Assembly (NCBI GenBank): GCA_964486725.1
Contig: CAZAOK010000098.1
Span: 1 to 14,987 of the forward strand
Origin: M55B154 sp964486725
GTDB lineage: Bacteria; Spirochaetota; UBA4802; UB4802
Direction of reading: 5' to 3'
DNA: 14,987 nt
The stretch's first letter is position 1. Every line of letters begins with the position of its first letter. Positions 7,002 through 13,287 of the stretch are shown in pieces. The position numbers and the translations under genes were made by a program. The notes beneath the pieces were generated by a model. That model saw only the letters and a list, made by a program, of their open reading frames with translations. It was not told the DNA's origin and made no database searches.

Positions 7002-8036
7002 TTAGGCGCGTGAACCCGTAAGATTCTGTTCGTTGTAAAGCGAGGCAGGTGCCATTTTTTCTAGATGATATCGTTTGATGGCAGAACGCATGATCATGGC
7101 AATAAGTTCTCTGTAGGCAATGCCGTTTTGTCCGCATATAATGGGCAGATCGGAATGATGGGGGTGAAGTCCGGCAAGGGTGTTTACTTCAATGAAAGCA
7201 GGTTCTCCGTTTTCATCGCATCGCAGATCAATTCTTCCCGCGTCATTACACCCAAGGCCTCTCCAGGCCGCAAGGGCAAGATCAGCAGCACGCAGGGCGG
7301 TGATGTCATCGACCCTGCCATAGCGTACCCTTTCGGTATAAAACTCCTTGTTCGAATAGGTATACGCGTTAGTTTCAGCTGAATCAAGAAGAAATATTTC
7401 CATGACCCCGATCACAACGGCATCAGAACCGGTGCCGGTTATACCCACGGTAAACTCTCTTCCCGGAAGGTATCTTTCGACAAGCACCGGCTGGTGAAAA
7501 TTTGTGAGCAGGTGGTGACATACACTAATCAGCTGTTTGTGATTTTGAACCAGCGAAGATGCTGTTATTCCCTTGCCGGTGCCTTCTGAGTATGGCTTGC
7601 AGAAAAGTGGATATGGAAGATTGAAGCTGGCGGTATCTTCATCTGATGTCACAAGGGCGAAATCAGGTGTTGGTATCCCCATATCTCGGATAACCCGCTT
7701 GGTCATGTACTTGTTCAGGGTGAGGGTCAGTACGCATGGGTCGGAAAAAGTATATGGTATGCCATACGCGTCGAGAATTGCCGGCACCTGGGCTTCACGG
7801 CCGATACCATGCATGCCCTCTGCGATGTTGAAAACCATGTGAAAATTTTTTCCTGCTGCCAGCTGGTTGACAAGAGAATAGACAGAGCCGACCCGCTCGG
7901 TAGTAAACCCCAGATCGTTCAGTGTTGACTGGATGGCATCAATTGTTACCGGCGAGTCAAACTCAGCGGTTTCCTCTTCGGTATATCCCTGCACCAGATA
8001 TTCTTCGCGAAGGTCAAAAGTTATCCCGATATTCAT
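7002..8036 (-). CDS. ATP-grasp ligase, D-Ala-D-Ala-ligase-like (first of pair)
   Basis: A 344-residue ATP-grasp protein closer to D-Ala-D-Ala ligase than its neighbour. It shows FNIAEGMHGIGREAQVPAIL (about 69-88), IPYTFSD, the ATP-contact segment LFCKPYSEGTGKGI (about 144-157) and VERYLPGREFTVGI (186-199). The metal-binding tail is RIDLR (Asp270) plus EVNTLAGLHPHHSDLP (Glu283, Asn285). The gene starts inside the stop codon of the aminomutase gene (ATGA overlap), so the two are probably translationally coupled. Pairwise they are clearly not a recent tandem duplication: the motifs differ throughout. In context it may activate or accept beta-lysine. A housekeeping Ddl role is less likely, given the partners and the absence of mur genes. 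Confidence 0.88.
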   Translation of the reverse strand: MNIGITFDLREEYLVQGYTEEETAEFDSPVTIDAIQSTLNDLGFTTERVGSVYSLVNQLAAGKNFHMVFNIAEGMHGIGREAQVPAILDAYGIPYTFSDPCVLTLTLNKYMTKRVIRDMGIPTPDFALVTSDEDTASFNLPYPLFCKPYSEGTGKGITASSLVQNHKQLISVCHHLLTNFHQPVLVERYLPGREFTVGITGTGSDAVVIGVMEIFLLDSAETNAYTYSNKEFYTERVRYGRVDDITALRAADLALAAWRGLGCNDAGRIDLRCDENGEPAFIEVNTLAGLHPHHSDLPIICGQNGIAYRELIAMIMRSAIKRYHLEKMAPASLYNEQNLTGSRA

Positions 8037-9355
8037 TGCCCTGATATCCCGCCTTCTTCTGAAAACTTATCATTGCATGTATCAGGGTAAGTGAAATACC
8101 TGTTCTCGTAATTGCGAAGAATGATTGTACCTTTGCCGGTGCCCTGGCAGTAAGCAGGGAGCAGGGGTATCTTTCCTCCACCTCCCGGTGCATCGATTAC
8201 GAAGTGGGGCACTGCCATTCCAGTCGTATGTCCCCTGAGTCCTTCAATAATTTTCAGACCGGTCGCAACAGGAGTTCTGAAATGGGATGAACCGCTGATG
8301 GGGTCACACTGGTAGAGGTAATAGGGCCTTACCCTGCAGGTAAGCAGCTTATGATACAATTCTTTGAGTACTTCAACAGAATCATTTATTCCATTAAGAA
8401 GAACAGTCTGGCTTCCGAGGGGAACGCCGGCAGAGACAAGTCTTTCACATGCCCTTCTTGCTTCACGTGTTATCTCCAGTGGATGAGTGAAGTGAATATT
8501 CATCCAGATTGGATGGTATTTTTTTAATACCTTAAGTAATGATGAGGTTATCCTTTGAGGAAGAACTGCCGGTACCTTGGTTCCGATTCGAATAATCTCT
8601 ACATGAGGAATCTTTCTAAGCCGCGAAAGCAGCCACTCAAGGGCTTCGTCAGAGAGGGTGAGGGGATCTCCTCCGGAGAGTAACACGTCCCTGACTTCTG
8701 GTCTTGATTCGATGTACGCGAGTGCCATTTCCCAGTTCTTCCTGTTCAGGAACTGATGGTCTGACCGGCCAACCATTCTTGACCTGGTGCAGTATCGGCA
8801 ATAGGTAGAACAGAAGTCGGTGACAAGAAAAAGAACCCTGTCAGGATACCTGTGTACCAGCCCCGGAACAGAACTGTCTTTCTCTTCGTGCAGGGGGTCG
8901 TCAGACTCACCAGTACTGAGGGTATGTTCGTACACGGTTGGTACCACGGTTCTTCGTATAGGATGACCGGGATCATTGCCGTGTAGAAGGCTTGCGTAAT
9001 ATGGTGTTATTGACAGTGGAAGCGCGGTGCTGGAGTTGGACACAGCTTCCTTTTCTTCCCTTGAAAGTTTTAGTATCAGGGATAGCGTTTGGGCATCCTG
9101 TATCCTGTGCCGCAGTTGCCACCGCCAGTCATTCCACTGTTCACTGGTGACAGACGGGTAATGTTTTTTTCTGAAGCTTCGTACCCTGTTTGCAGGTGTG
9201 TTGACGAAGATGTTTTTGTGGATAAAGAAAGGCACAGGTTGTGGAGGTTCGTCACCGTCCCCATCAAGGTCTTCCAGTGTGAACCCCCGGGTATCTGAAG
9301 AATCACTGGTAATTTGTGAAAGAAAGCCTGAATTCAGTGCGGCGTCTTTCTCCAT
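8033..9355 (-). CDS. kamA: Lysine 2,3-aminomutase-family radical SAM enzyme
   Basis: The 440-residue product should interconvert L-lysine and beta-lysine with SAM, a [4Fe-4S] cluster and PLP. The cluster motif is Cys182-x3-Cys186-x2-Cys189 (CSTYCRYC). By recalled comparison with the Clostridium subterminale enzyme, Arg191 (carboxylate contact), Asp351 in YQCD and Asp388 in FVIDAP (lysine epsilon-amino contacts), and Lys395 in GGGGK (PLP Schiff base) are all kept. This supports lysine rather than glutamate as substrate. The C-terminal cysteine-rich tail of the classical enzyme is missing: the protein ends soon after the ILRNYENRYFTYPD segment. A variable acidic N-terminus of about 50 residues precedes the domain. 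GAGG about 9 nt before the ATG supports the start. It is the promoter-proximal gene of the operon. Confidence 0.93.
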   Translation of the reverse strand: MEKDAALNSGFLSQITSDSSDTRGFTLEDLDGDGDEPPQPVPFFIHKNIFVNTPANRVRSFRKKHYPSVTSEQWNDWRWQLRHRIQDAQTLSLILKLSREEKEAVSNSSTALPLSITPYYASLLHGNDPGHPIRRTVVPTVYEHTLSTGESDDPLHEEKDSSVPGLVHRYPDRVLFLVTDFCSTYCRYCTRSRMVGRSDHQFLNRKNWEMALAYIESRPEVRDVLLSGGDPLTLSDEALEWLLSRLRKIPHVEIIRIGTKVPAVLPQRITSSLLKVLKKYHPIWMNIHFTHPLEITREARRACERLVSAGVPLGSQTVLLNGINDSVEVLKELYHKLLTCRVRPYYLYQCDPISGSSHFRTPVATGLKIIEGLRGHTTGMAVPHFVIDAPGGGGKIPLLPAYCQGTGKGTIILRNYENRYFTYPDTCNDKFSEEGGISGQ

Positions 9356-9382
9356 CTTCGTTACCTCTTGTTAAGGTAAAAT

Positions 9383-9404
9383 ATGTACCCTGTAGCGGGT
9401 ACAT
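9383..9404. promoter_or_regulatory. Perfect 8-bp dyad in the kamA leader
   Basis: ATGTACCC (9383-9390) and GGGTACAT (9397-9404) are perfect inverted arms around a 6-nt centre. The dyad ends 28 nt before the kamA start codon. It could bind a dimeric repressor, or fold as a short RNA hairpin just ahead of the ribosome binding site. No T-tract follows on the minus strand, so it is not a terminator. Confidence 0.45.
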
Positions 9405-9493
9405 TGTAAAAATTGAAAGCTGATTAGCTGAATGATAGAATATACACTTTGTCAATACTTATTCCATTTTTTGTGAGAAAAATATTAATTATT

Positions 9494-9512
9494 TTATCAT
9501 GAATCATAATAA
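9494..9512. promoter_or_regulatory. AT-rich 19-bp dyad in the divergent intergenic region
   Basis: TTATCATGAATCATAATAA has 9-bp arms matching at 8 of 9 positions around a single central base. It lies about 140 nt upstream of kamA and 40 nt upstream of the small plus-strand frame at 9552. Size and symmetry fit a dimeric regulator site. It does not match the Fur 7-1-7 pattern. Confidence 0.3.
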
Positions 9513-9551
9513 TATATTGATTTTCTGGTAGAGTAAAATAAGGCTTCACAC

Positions 9552-9701
9552 ATGACAGGTCAACATATACATATACCCGGTGACAACCGGCATATCTGTA
9601 AAGACTGCAGGCCGTTGGACTACGGTGAAGTGCTGGTTTCCCTCGTTCTTTTTATGCTTCTTCTCTCACTGACACTGCTTGTCAGAAAAAAGAGAAAATG
9701 A
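9552..9701 (+). CDS. Possible 49-residue single-pass membrane microprotein
   Basis: An ATG-started frame of 49 codons encodes a polar N-terminus with a CKDC pair at residues 16-19. A hydrophobic segment follows (about residues 27-44, rich in Leu, Val and Phe), then a strongly basic tail, RKKRK, at the stop codon. This is the layout of a small single-pass protein with a cytoplasmic basic end. An upstream in-frame stop at 9534 makes this ATG the first possible start. The Shine-Dalgarno is weak (AGG about 9 nt upstream). It sits between the divergent kamA operon and the porin gene and matches no family I know. A chance frame in AT-rich DNA is possible, but the clean TM-plus-basic-tail pattern argues for a real gene. 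Confidence 0.4.
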   Translation: MTGQHIHIPGDNRHICKDCRPLDYGEVLVSLVLFMLLLSLTLLVRKKRK

Positions 9702-9714
9702 TAATTCATGAAAT

Positions 9715-9744
9715 CTTAATAACCCCTTAATAATCTGTTAACTC
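9715..9744 (+). promoter_or_regulatory. Three-unit Pho-box-like direct repeat upstream of the porin gene
   Basis: CTTAATAA (9715-9722), CTTAATAA (9726-9733) and GTTAACTC (9737-9744) are 8-bp units separated by 3 bp, giving an exact 11-bp period. Tandem 11-bp-period repeats are the hallmark of OmpR/PhoB-family response-regulator sites. Three 8-bp TTAA-centred units with 3-bp spacers recall the cyanobacterial Pho box. The last unit occupies the -35 position relative to a TAACAT at 9758-9763, as is usual for activator-dependent Pho promoters. The family match is by pattern only. Confidence 0.5.
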
Positions 9745-9757
9745 CCCGCTGATTCTG

Positions 9758-9763
9758 TAACAT
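9758..9763 (+). promoter_or_regulatory. Candidate -10 box of the porin gene
   Basis: TAACAT lies 13 nt after the last repeat unit and about 56 nt before the porin ATG. No consensus -35 hexamer is present; the repeat array covers that position. This fits a promoter that needs an activator. Confidence 0.35.
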
Positions 9764-9819
9764 CAAAAGATTCGCAATTTAAATCAAATTCTCAACAATT
9801 TACAAGGAGGAATTCACTG

Positions 9820-10956
9820 ATGAATTCACGAATTCTACGGATCTTCTCTGTGGCCATGATGGCAATGTTTCTAACAGGAACTGCCGCCTTCGCGCAGGAA
9901 GAAGAAAAAAAGCCCGAGTTAAACCTCAAGGGCACGGCGTACATCCAGTATATGAACCAGACAAAGGTTCAGGATGATGACAAGAAGTATAAAAGCTTCC
10001 AGATACAGCGTGTGTACCTGACCTGGAAGAAAGACCTGGACAGCATCTGGAGCGCACGGGTAACCACCGACGTGGGACAGGTTGGCAGTTCAGGTGAGGT
10101 TGATGGTGGTCTTGCAGATGGTGATGATGTTGATACTAAAACCACACCTTATGCTGTATACCTGAAGTACGCGTACGTACAGGGTAAGAAGGACTTCGGC
10201 CCGGTGAACGCCAAGATGCAGTTTGGTATGATCGGAACCCCCAACAGCGGGTACACCGACAAGGTGAGCGGGTATCGATGGGTAAACAACAACTACAGCT
10301 TTGACCATGCCAAGAAAGTGCTTATTGACACAAGCGGCAGCCCCACAGGCATCGACAATTCGGCTGATGCCGGCGTTCGTCTTGACCTGGAGCTTATGAA
10401 GATGGTAACCCTTACCGGGATGTACTCCAACGGCGAAGGCTACAAGAAGGTTGACGAACCCACCAGTAACGGCAAGGCCATGTTCGGTATGCTGAAAGTT
10501 ACCCCCCTTGAAGGACTTGCGCTTGCAGGTTTTTACAGGAACGAGGTGACCAACGAAGCAGAAGCCGGTGATAATTACAGGATGTACTATGGTGCTGGAT
10601 TATCATATTCAACTGAACTTATCAAGGTTGGCGCCAACTACGTTCTGCCTGAAGTAAAAAAAGGCGGAGATGACACAGTTAAAGATGCCTACATTCTGGA
10701 TACATGGCTGAACATGAACCTGAATTCAGTTGCGGGAATGCCTGTTCTTATCATGGGCCGATACGCAATGGCTGAAAACGAAGAAGCCAACGATGTTCTT
10801 GATGATGATTCAGCAGTTACTATCTGGGCAGCAGGTCTTGGTTACGAGCTTACCAAGGGTTTTAAAGCTCTTGCCTATCTTGAAAACAGAACCTTCGAGC
10901 AGGAAGATGTTGACGACGAACAGACATTCTACGTGAAGACAGAAGTTAAGTTCTAA
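9820..10956 (+). CDS. Porin-like outer membrane beta-barrel protein
   Basis: The 378-residue product begins with a signal peptide (hydrophobic core about residues 7-22, cleavage probably after AFA at residue 25), followed by an acidic, lysine-rich mature N-terminus. The mature chain is a run of amphipathic strands with aromatic girdles (AYIQYM, FQIQRVYLTW, VYLKYAYV). It ends in VKTEVKF with a C-terminal Phe, the signal recognised by the BAM assembly machinery. Length and strand layout suit a 16-stranded general or anion-selective porin. The Pho-box-like array upstream suggests induction by phosphate limitation and so a phosphate or organophosphate channel, but this is inference. A strong AGGAGG lies 9 nt before the ATG. 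A terminator follows directly, so it is transcribed alone or with the upstream microprotein. Confidence 0.85.
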   Translation: MNSRILRIFSVAMMAMFLTGTAAFAQEEEKKPELNLKGTAYIQYMNQTKVQDDDKKYKSFQIQRVYLTWKKDLDSIWSARVTTDVGQVGSSGEVDGGLADGDDVDTKTTPYAVYLKYAYVQGKKDFGPVNAKMQFGMIGTPNSGYTDKVSGYRWVNNNYSFDHAKKVLIDTSGSPTGIDNSADAGVRLDLELMKMVTLTGMYSNGEGYKKVDEPTSNGKAMFGMLKVTPLEGLALAGFYRNEVTNEAEAGDNYRMYYGAGLSYSTELIKVGANYVLPEVKKGGDDTVKDAYILDTWLNMNLNSVAGMPVLIMGRYAMAENEEANDVLDDDSAVTIWAAGLGYELTKGFKALAYLENRTFEQEDVDDEQTFYVKTEVKF

Positions 10957-10990
10957 TGTAACCGCTTTTATTTCTCTTCATCGTTTCTAT

Positions 10991-11030
10991 AAGGGGGCAT
11001 CCCAAGTGGGGTGTTCCCTTTCTTTTATTT
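10991..11030 (+). terminator. Rho-independent terminator of the porin gene
   Basis: AAGGGGGCATCCC (10991-11003) pairs with GGGGTGTTCCCTT (11008-11020) along 13 positions, three of them G-U wobbles, around an AAGT loop. TCTTTTATTT follows. It begins about 35 nt after the porin stop. Its T-tract overlaps the last codons of the convergent IclR-family gene, so it is compact. The minus strand lacks a U-tract, so it acts mainly on plus-strand transcripts. Confidence 0.85.
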
Positions 11031-11831
11031 AACTATACTCACATACCCCATTTTCCGGGAAACCTCGCGAGAGGTGTATTGCACATCCTGCATTATCTGT
11101 GTTTTATTATTCATAACCTCTTCTACCCCGCCGGTAACGGCGAAGGCAGCAATGACTTTACCGAAGGAGTTGAATACAGGTCCCCCGATACCGGCCATGC
11201 CGGGAACATTCTCCTCGTTCTCGAAGCTGATGCCGTCCTGCCTCACCTGTTCCAGTTCTTTTCTGAATATATCCGGATCGGTTATGGACCTTTCGGTGAG
11301 GGGGGCAAATTCCAGTTCGCCTATTAATTCTTCGCGTTTCTGTTCATTCATGAAGGCGTAGATGATCTTTCCAATGCAGGTGGTATGCGGCTGTATCACC
11401 AGTCCCATCTGCGGGAAGAAAGAACTGCCTGATTCGGGTTCCGCCCGGAGTGCAATAATGACGCGGTTGCCCACAAGGAAACCGGCGTTCACCGGCAGTC
11501 CCAGCTTGAAGCTTAAACGCTCGGCGTAGAGGTTTGCAATGCTCATGGTGTCATGGTTGACGGTGTACTGCATGCCAAGCCTGAAAAGCTTTGGGCCCAG
11601 GTAATACTTGTGGCTGTGGAGGTCCTGCTCCAGGTATTGCAGATGGGCAAGGGTGCGGACGATGCCCTGTATGGTTGTCTTGGGCAGGGACAGCATTTTA
11701 GAGAAATCGGTGATCCCAAGGGGGCCGGAGTCTTCCATGAAAAGATCCAGGATATCTGAAGCCCTTTTTATGGAATTGACCATCCTCTGTCTTAGATCAC
11801 CATTTTCAATGGAATCATTTCTTTCGTTCAT
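11025..11831 (-). CDS. IclR-family transcriptional regulator
   Basis: The 268-residue product has the two-domain IclR layout. A winged helix-turn-helix covers about residues 17-75: SIKRASDILDLF, then GITDFSKMLSLPKTTIQGIVRTL as recognition region, and YYLGPKLFRLG as the hinge. A GAF-like effector domain covers about 95-265, with the family signatures TCIGKIIYAFM and the C-terminal FGKVIAAFAVTGG and MQDVQYTSREVSRKMGY. It probably binds a small organic acid or similar and controls a neighbouring catabolic or transport gene. It is divergent from the outer membrane protein operon at 12187, whose 350-bp shared upstream region has several palindromes, so regulation of that operon or autoregulation is plausible. 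The Shine-Dalgarno at the chosen ATG is weak. An internal Met at residue 17 has no better one. Confidence 0.93.
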   Translation of the reverse strand: MNERNDSIENGDLRQRMVNSIKRASDILDLFMEDSGPLGITDFSKMLSLPKTTIQGIVRTLAHLQYLEQDLHSHKYYLGPKLFRLGMQYTVNHDTMSIANLYAERLSFKLGLPVNAGFLVGNRVIIALRAEPESGSSFFPQMGLVIQPHTTCIGKIIYAFMNEQKREELIGELEFAPLTERSITDPDIFRKELEQVRQDGISFENEENVPGMAGIGGPVFNSFGKVIAAFAVTGGVEEVMNNKTQIMQDVQYTSREVSRKMGYVSIVK

Positions 11832-11997
11832 CTGGTTAATCTTGCAGTATTATGCAATTGTTTCATGATACATGTAATATCGAATTCTTACCTGGTAATA
11901 TTCAGAACCATCAATCCTGAACTGTCAATAACAATTGGTGAGTTCTGTCGTTTTCGTCATAATTGTCTGATGGTTGGACTTTTTTTAAAAAAAATAA

Positions 11998-12027
11998 TTG
12001 ACCGCTCAGTCATTGATATGCTATATA
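11998..12027 (+). promoter_or_regulatory. Strong extended -10 sigma70-type promoter
   Basis: TTGACC (11998-12003) and TATATA (12022-12027) are 18 bp apart, and TG-C directly precedes the -10 (extended -10). Transcription would start near 12034, giving a leader of about 150 nt before the outer membrane protein gene. Confidence 0.65.
11999..12012. promoter_or_regulatory. Palindromic operator overlapping the -35 box
   Basis: TGACCGCTCAGTCA is an inverted repeat (TGAC-N6-GTCA, with a further matching G/C pair inside). It covers most of the -35 hexamer, so a bound dimer would block RNA polymerase. The TGAC...GTCA form is common among TetR-family operators. Confidence 0.5.
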
Positions 12028-12033
12028 CGCATC

Positions 12034-12061
12034 ATGTACGCTAATGACGTACATATTTTTT
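12034..12061 (+). promoter_or_regulatory. Leader hairpin followed by a T-run, possible attenuator or operator
   Basis: ATGTACG (12034-12040) and CGTACAT (12048-12054) are perfect 7-bp arms around a 7-nt loop, followed by ATTTTTT (12055-12061). The hairpin would form at the very 5' end of the predicted transcript. The stem has low GC, so termination would be partial at best. It may instead be a DNA operator. Confidence 0.35.
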
Positions 12062-12073
12062 ACTAATCAAAAG

Positions 12074-12089
12074 TACCGACGCGTCGGTA
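12074..12089. promoter_or_regulatory. Perfect 16-bp palindrome, TetR-type operator candidate
   Basis: TACCGACGCGTCGGTA is identical to its reverse complement. It lies about 40 nt downstream of the predicted transcription start. From memory, the TACCGAC half-site resembles sites of TetR-family regulators of fatty-acid degradation such as Thermus PfmR. A bound dimer here would act as a roadblock. Confidence 0.5.
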
Positions 12090-12151
12090 TTAGTCAGCTG
12101 GCTTTCTGGTGTTGTTCTTAAGGCAGATTTTTTTTAAAATGCTGTTAGACC

Positions 12152-12163
12152 TACCGGCCGGTA
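12152..12163. promoter_or_regulatory. Perfect 12-bp palindrome in the leader
   Basis: TACCGGCCGGTA is identical to its reverse complement and shares the TACCG...CGGTA ends of the palindrome at 12074, with a shorter centre. It lies about 25 nt before the start codon of the outer membrane protein gene. Confidence 0.4.
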
Positions 12164-12186
12164 TTTGGTTGTGAATAGGAGGAATG

Positions 12187-13266
12187 ATGAGGAATTATAT
12201 TGTAACATGTGTACTTCTGCTGTGTTTCGCGTCTGTATCCTATGCTGAAAAGTCAAAAGATGACATGGTGCTTTCCCTTAAGAAAAAAGACGCCCAGTCA
12301 TCGAAGAAAAAGACCAGGTCGCTGTCATTCGGACTTACCACCGGTGTGGTTGCCGACATGAGCCAGCTGGGCAGCGCCATCACCAACGATGGTGTTGTTG
12401 ACCTTAATGGTGATTCACTGGCATCAACGACCGGAATTACGAAGCTGTTAATGCCGGACAGGGACTGCGCCCTTCAGTCGTACAGTTCTCAGGGAACAAA
12501 TGCTGAGCCGTTGAGGGTAATAGATGATTACGAGGAAGGAGGGCCGCTCATTGGTCTTGATACCGGTTTGTACGTCATGTATGACACAACTCCTCACCTT
12601 GATCTTCCCTTTTTCATGAGGCTTGGATTCGATTATGCCTTCAAGATTTCAGGCGGTGAGCAGATGCTGAAGCTGGGGCCAGGACCTGACCAGGTGGCGG
12701 TTTCCAGCGATTTTGCCCGGCCGCCTGAATTCAATTTTGAAGGGGGAACCATCAAGACCACCTGGAATTCAAGCTGGATGGAGGTACCCCTTACCTTCGG
12801 CGTGATCCTTCCGGTAATGGATCTTGGGAAGGTGTACGGTGGGGTTGGCGTCAGCTGGTTTAGAGGCGGCTTCAGCATAGAAGTACAGGCTGATAAGAAA
12901 TATGCTGCCTTTCTTACCTCGTACAACACAAATGATTATTCGAACGCAGAGAACCTGATGGTAACCGAAGCCATTAATGAAAAAATAGAATTTATGACCT
13001 ACGGTATCTCTTTCAACATGCTGCTGGGGCTTGAGGTGTTCCTTTCCGAGAATACGGCCGCAACCGTGGAGTACTGGGCCAGCGGGACCATGCAGACGGT
13101 TTTTGCCGAATCGGAATTCAGCCCTACGGCAAAGCGTGCCATGACCATGGCCACCGCCGGTCCTGACGCTGCCGGGAAAGACGACGAGTACATTGAACGG
13201 TTTGCCTACCCGGTGGTGCTGGGCGGAAGCATGCTGAAGTTCGGCGTGCGATATTACCTGTTATAA
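12187..13266 (+). CDS. Outer membrane beta-barrel-like protein of unknown function
   Basis: The 359-residue product has a signal peptide (hydrophobic core about residues 5-15, cleavage probably after SYA at residue 20), followed by a lysine-rich linker (SKKKTRSLSF). The mature chain is built of amphipathic strands (SLSFGLTTGVVADM, GLDTGLYVMYD, FFMRLGFDYAFKI, VYGGVGVSWFRGGFSIEV, TVEYWASG) and ends in MLKFGVRYYLL. This is typical of an 8-14-stranded outer membrane barrel, although the last residue is Leu rather than Phe. I cannot name the family. The start at 12187 is chosen over the ATG at 12184 because AGGAGG is only 1 nt before 12184 and 4 nt before 12187. It is the first gene of an operon with the lipoprotein 21 nt downstream and, formerly, an acyl-CoA synthetase. 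A role in uptake of a hydrophobic substrate is inferred. Confidence 0.75.
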   Translation: MRNYIVTCVLLLCFASVSYAEKSKDDMVLSLKKKDAQSSKKKTRSLSFGLTTGVVADMSQLGSAITNDGVVDLNGDSLASTTGITKLLMPDRDCALQSYSSQGTNAEPLRVIDDYEEGGPLIGLDTGLYVMYDTTPHLDLPFFMRLGFDYAFKISGGEQMLKLGPGPDQVAVSSDFARPPEFNFEGGTIKTTWNSSWMEVPLTFGVILPVMDLGKVYGGVGVSWFRGGFSIEVQADKKYAAFLTSYNTNDYSNAENLMVTEAINEKIEFMTYGISFNMLLGLEVFLSENTAATVEYWASGTMQTVFAESEFSPTAKRAMTMATAGPDAAGKDDEYIERFAYPVVLGGSMLKFGVRYYLL

Positions 13267-13287
13267 AACACGGTGGGGAGGAAAACG

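Noticed and set aside
9432..9455. A perfect TTGACA on the minus strand (9455-9450) upstream of kamA as a -35 box
   Set aside because: The only -10-like hexamer downstream (TATCAT) is 12 bp away, too close. No other acceptable -10 occurs at 16-18 bp, so no promoter is called.
9494..9512. A Fur box at the AT-rich dyad
   Set aside because: The arms do not fit the TGATAAT-N-ATTATCA pattern in either orientation; only the symmetry is similar.
11011..11361. A 116-residue plus-strand frame after the porin
   Set aside because: It lies antisense to the well-supported IclR-family gene and starts inside the porin terminator.
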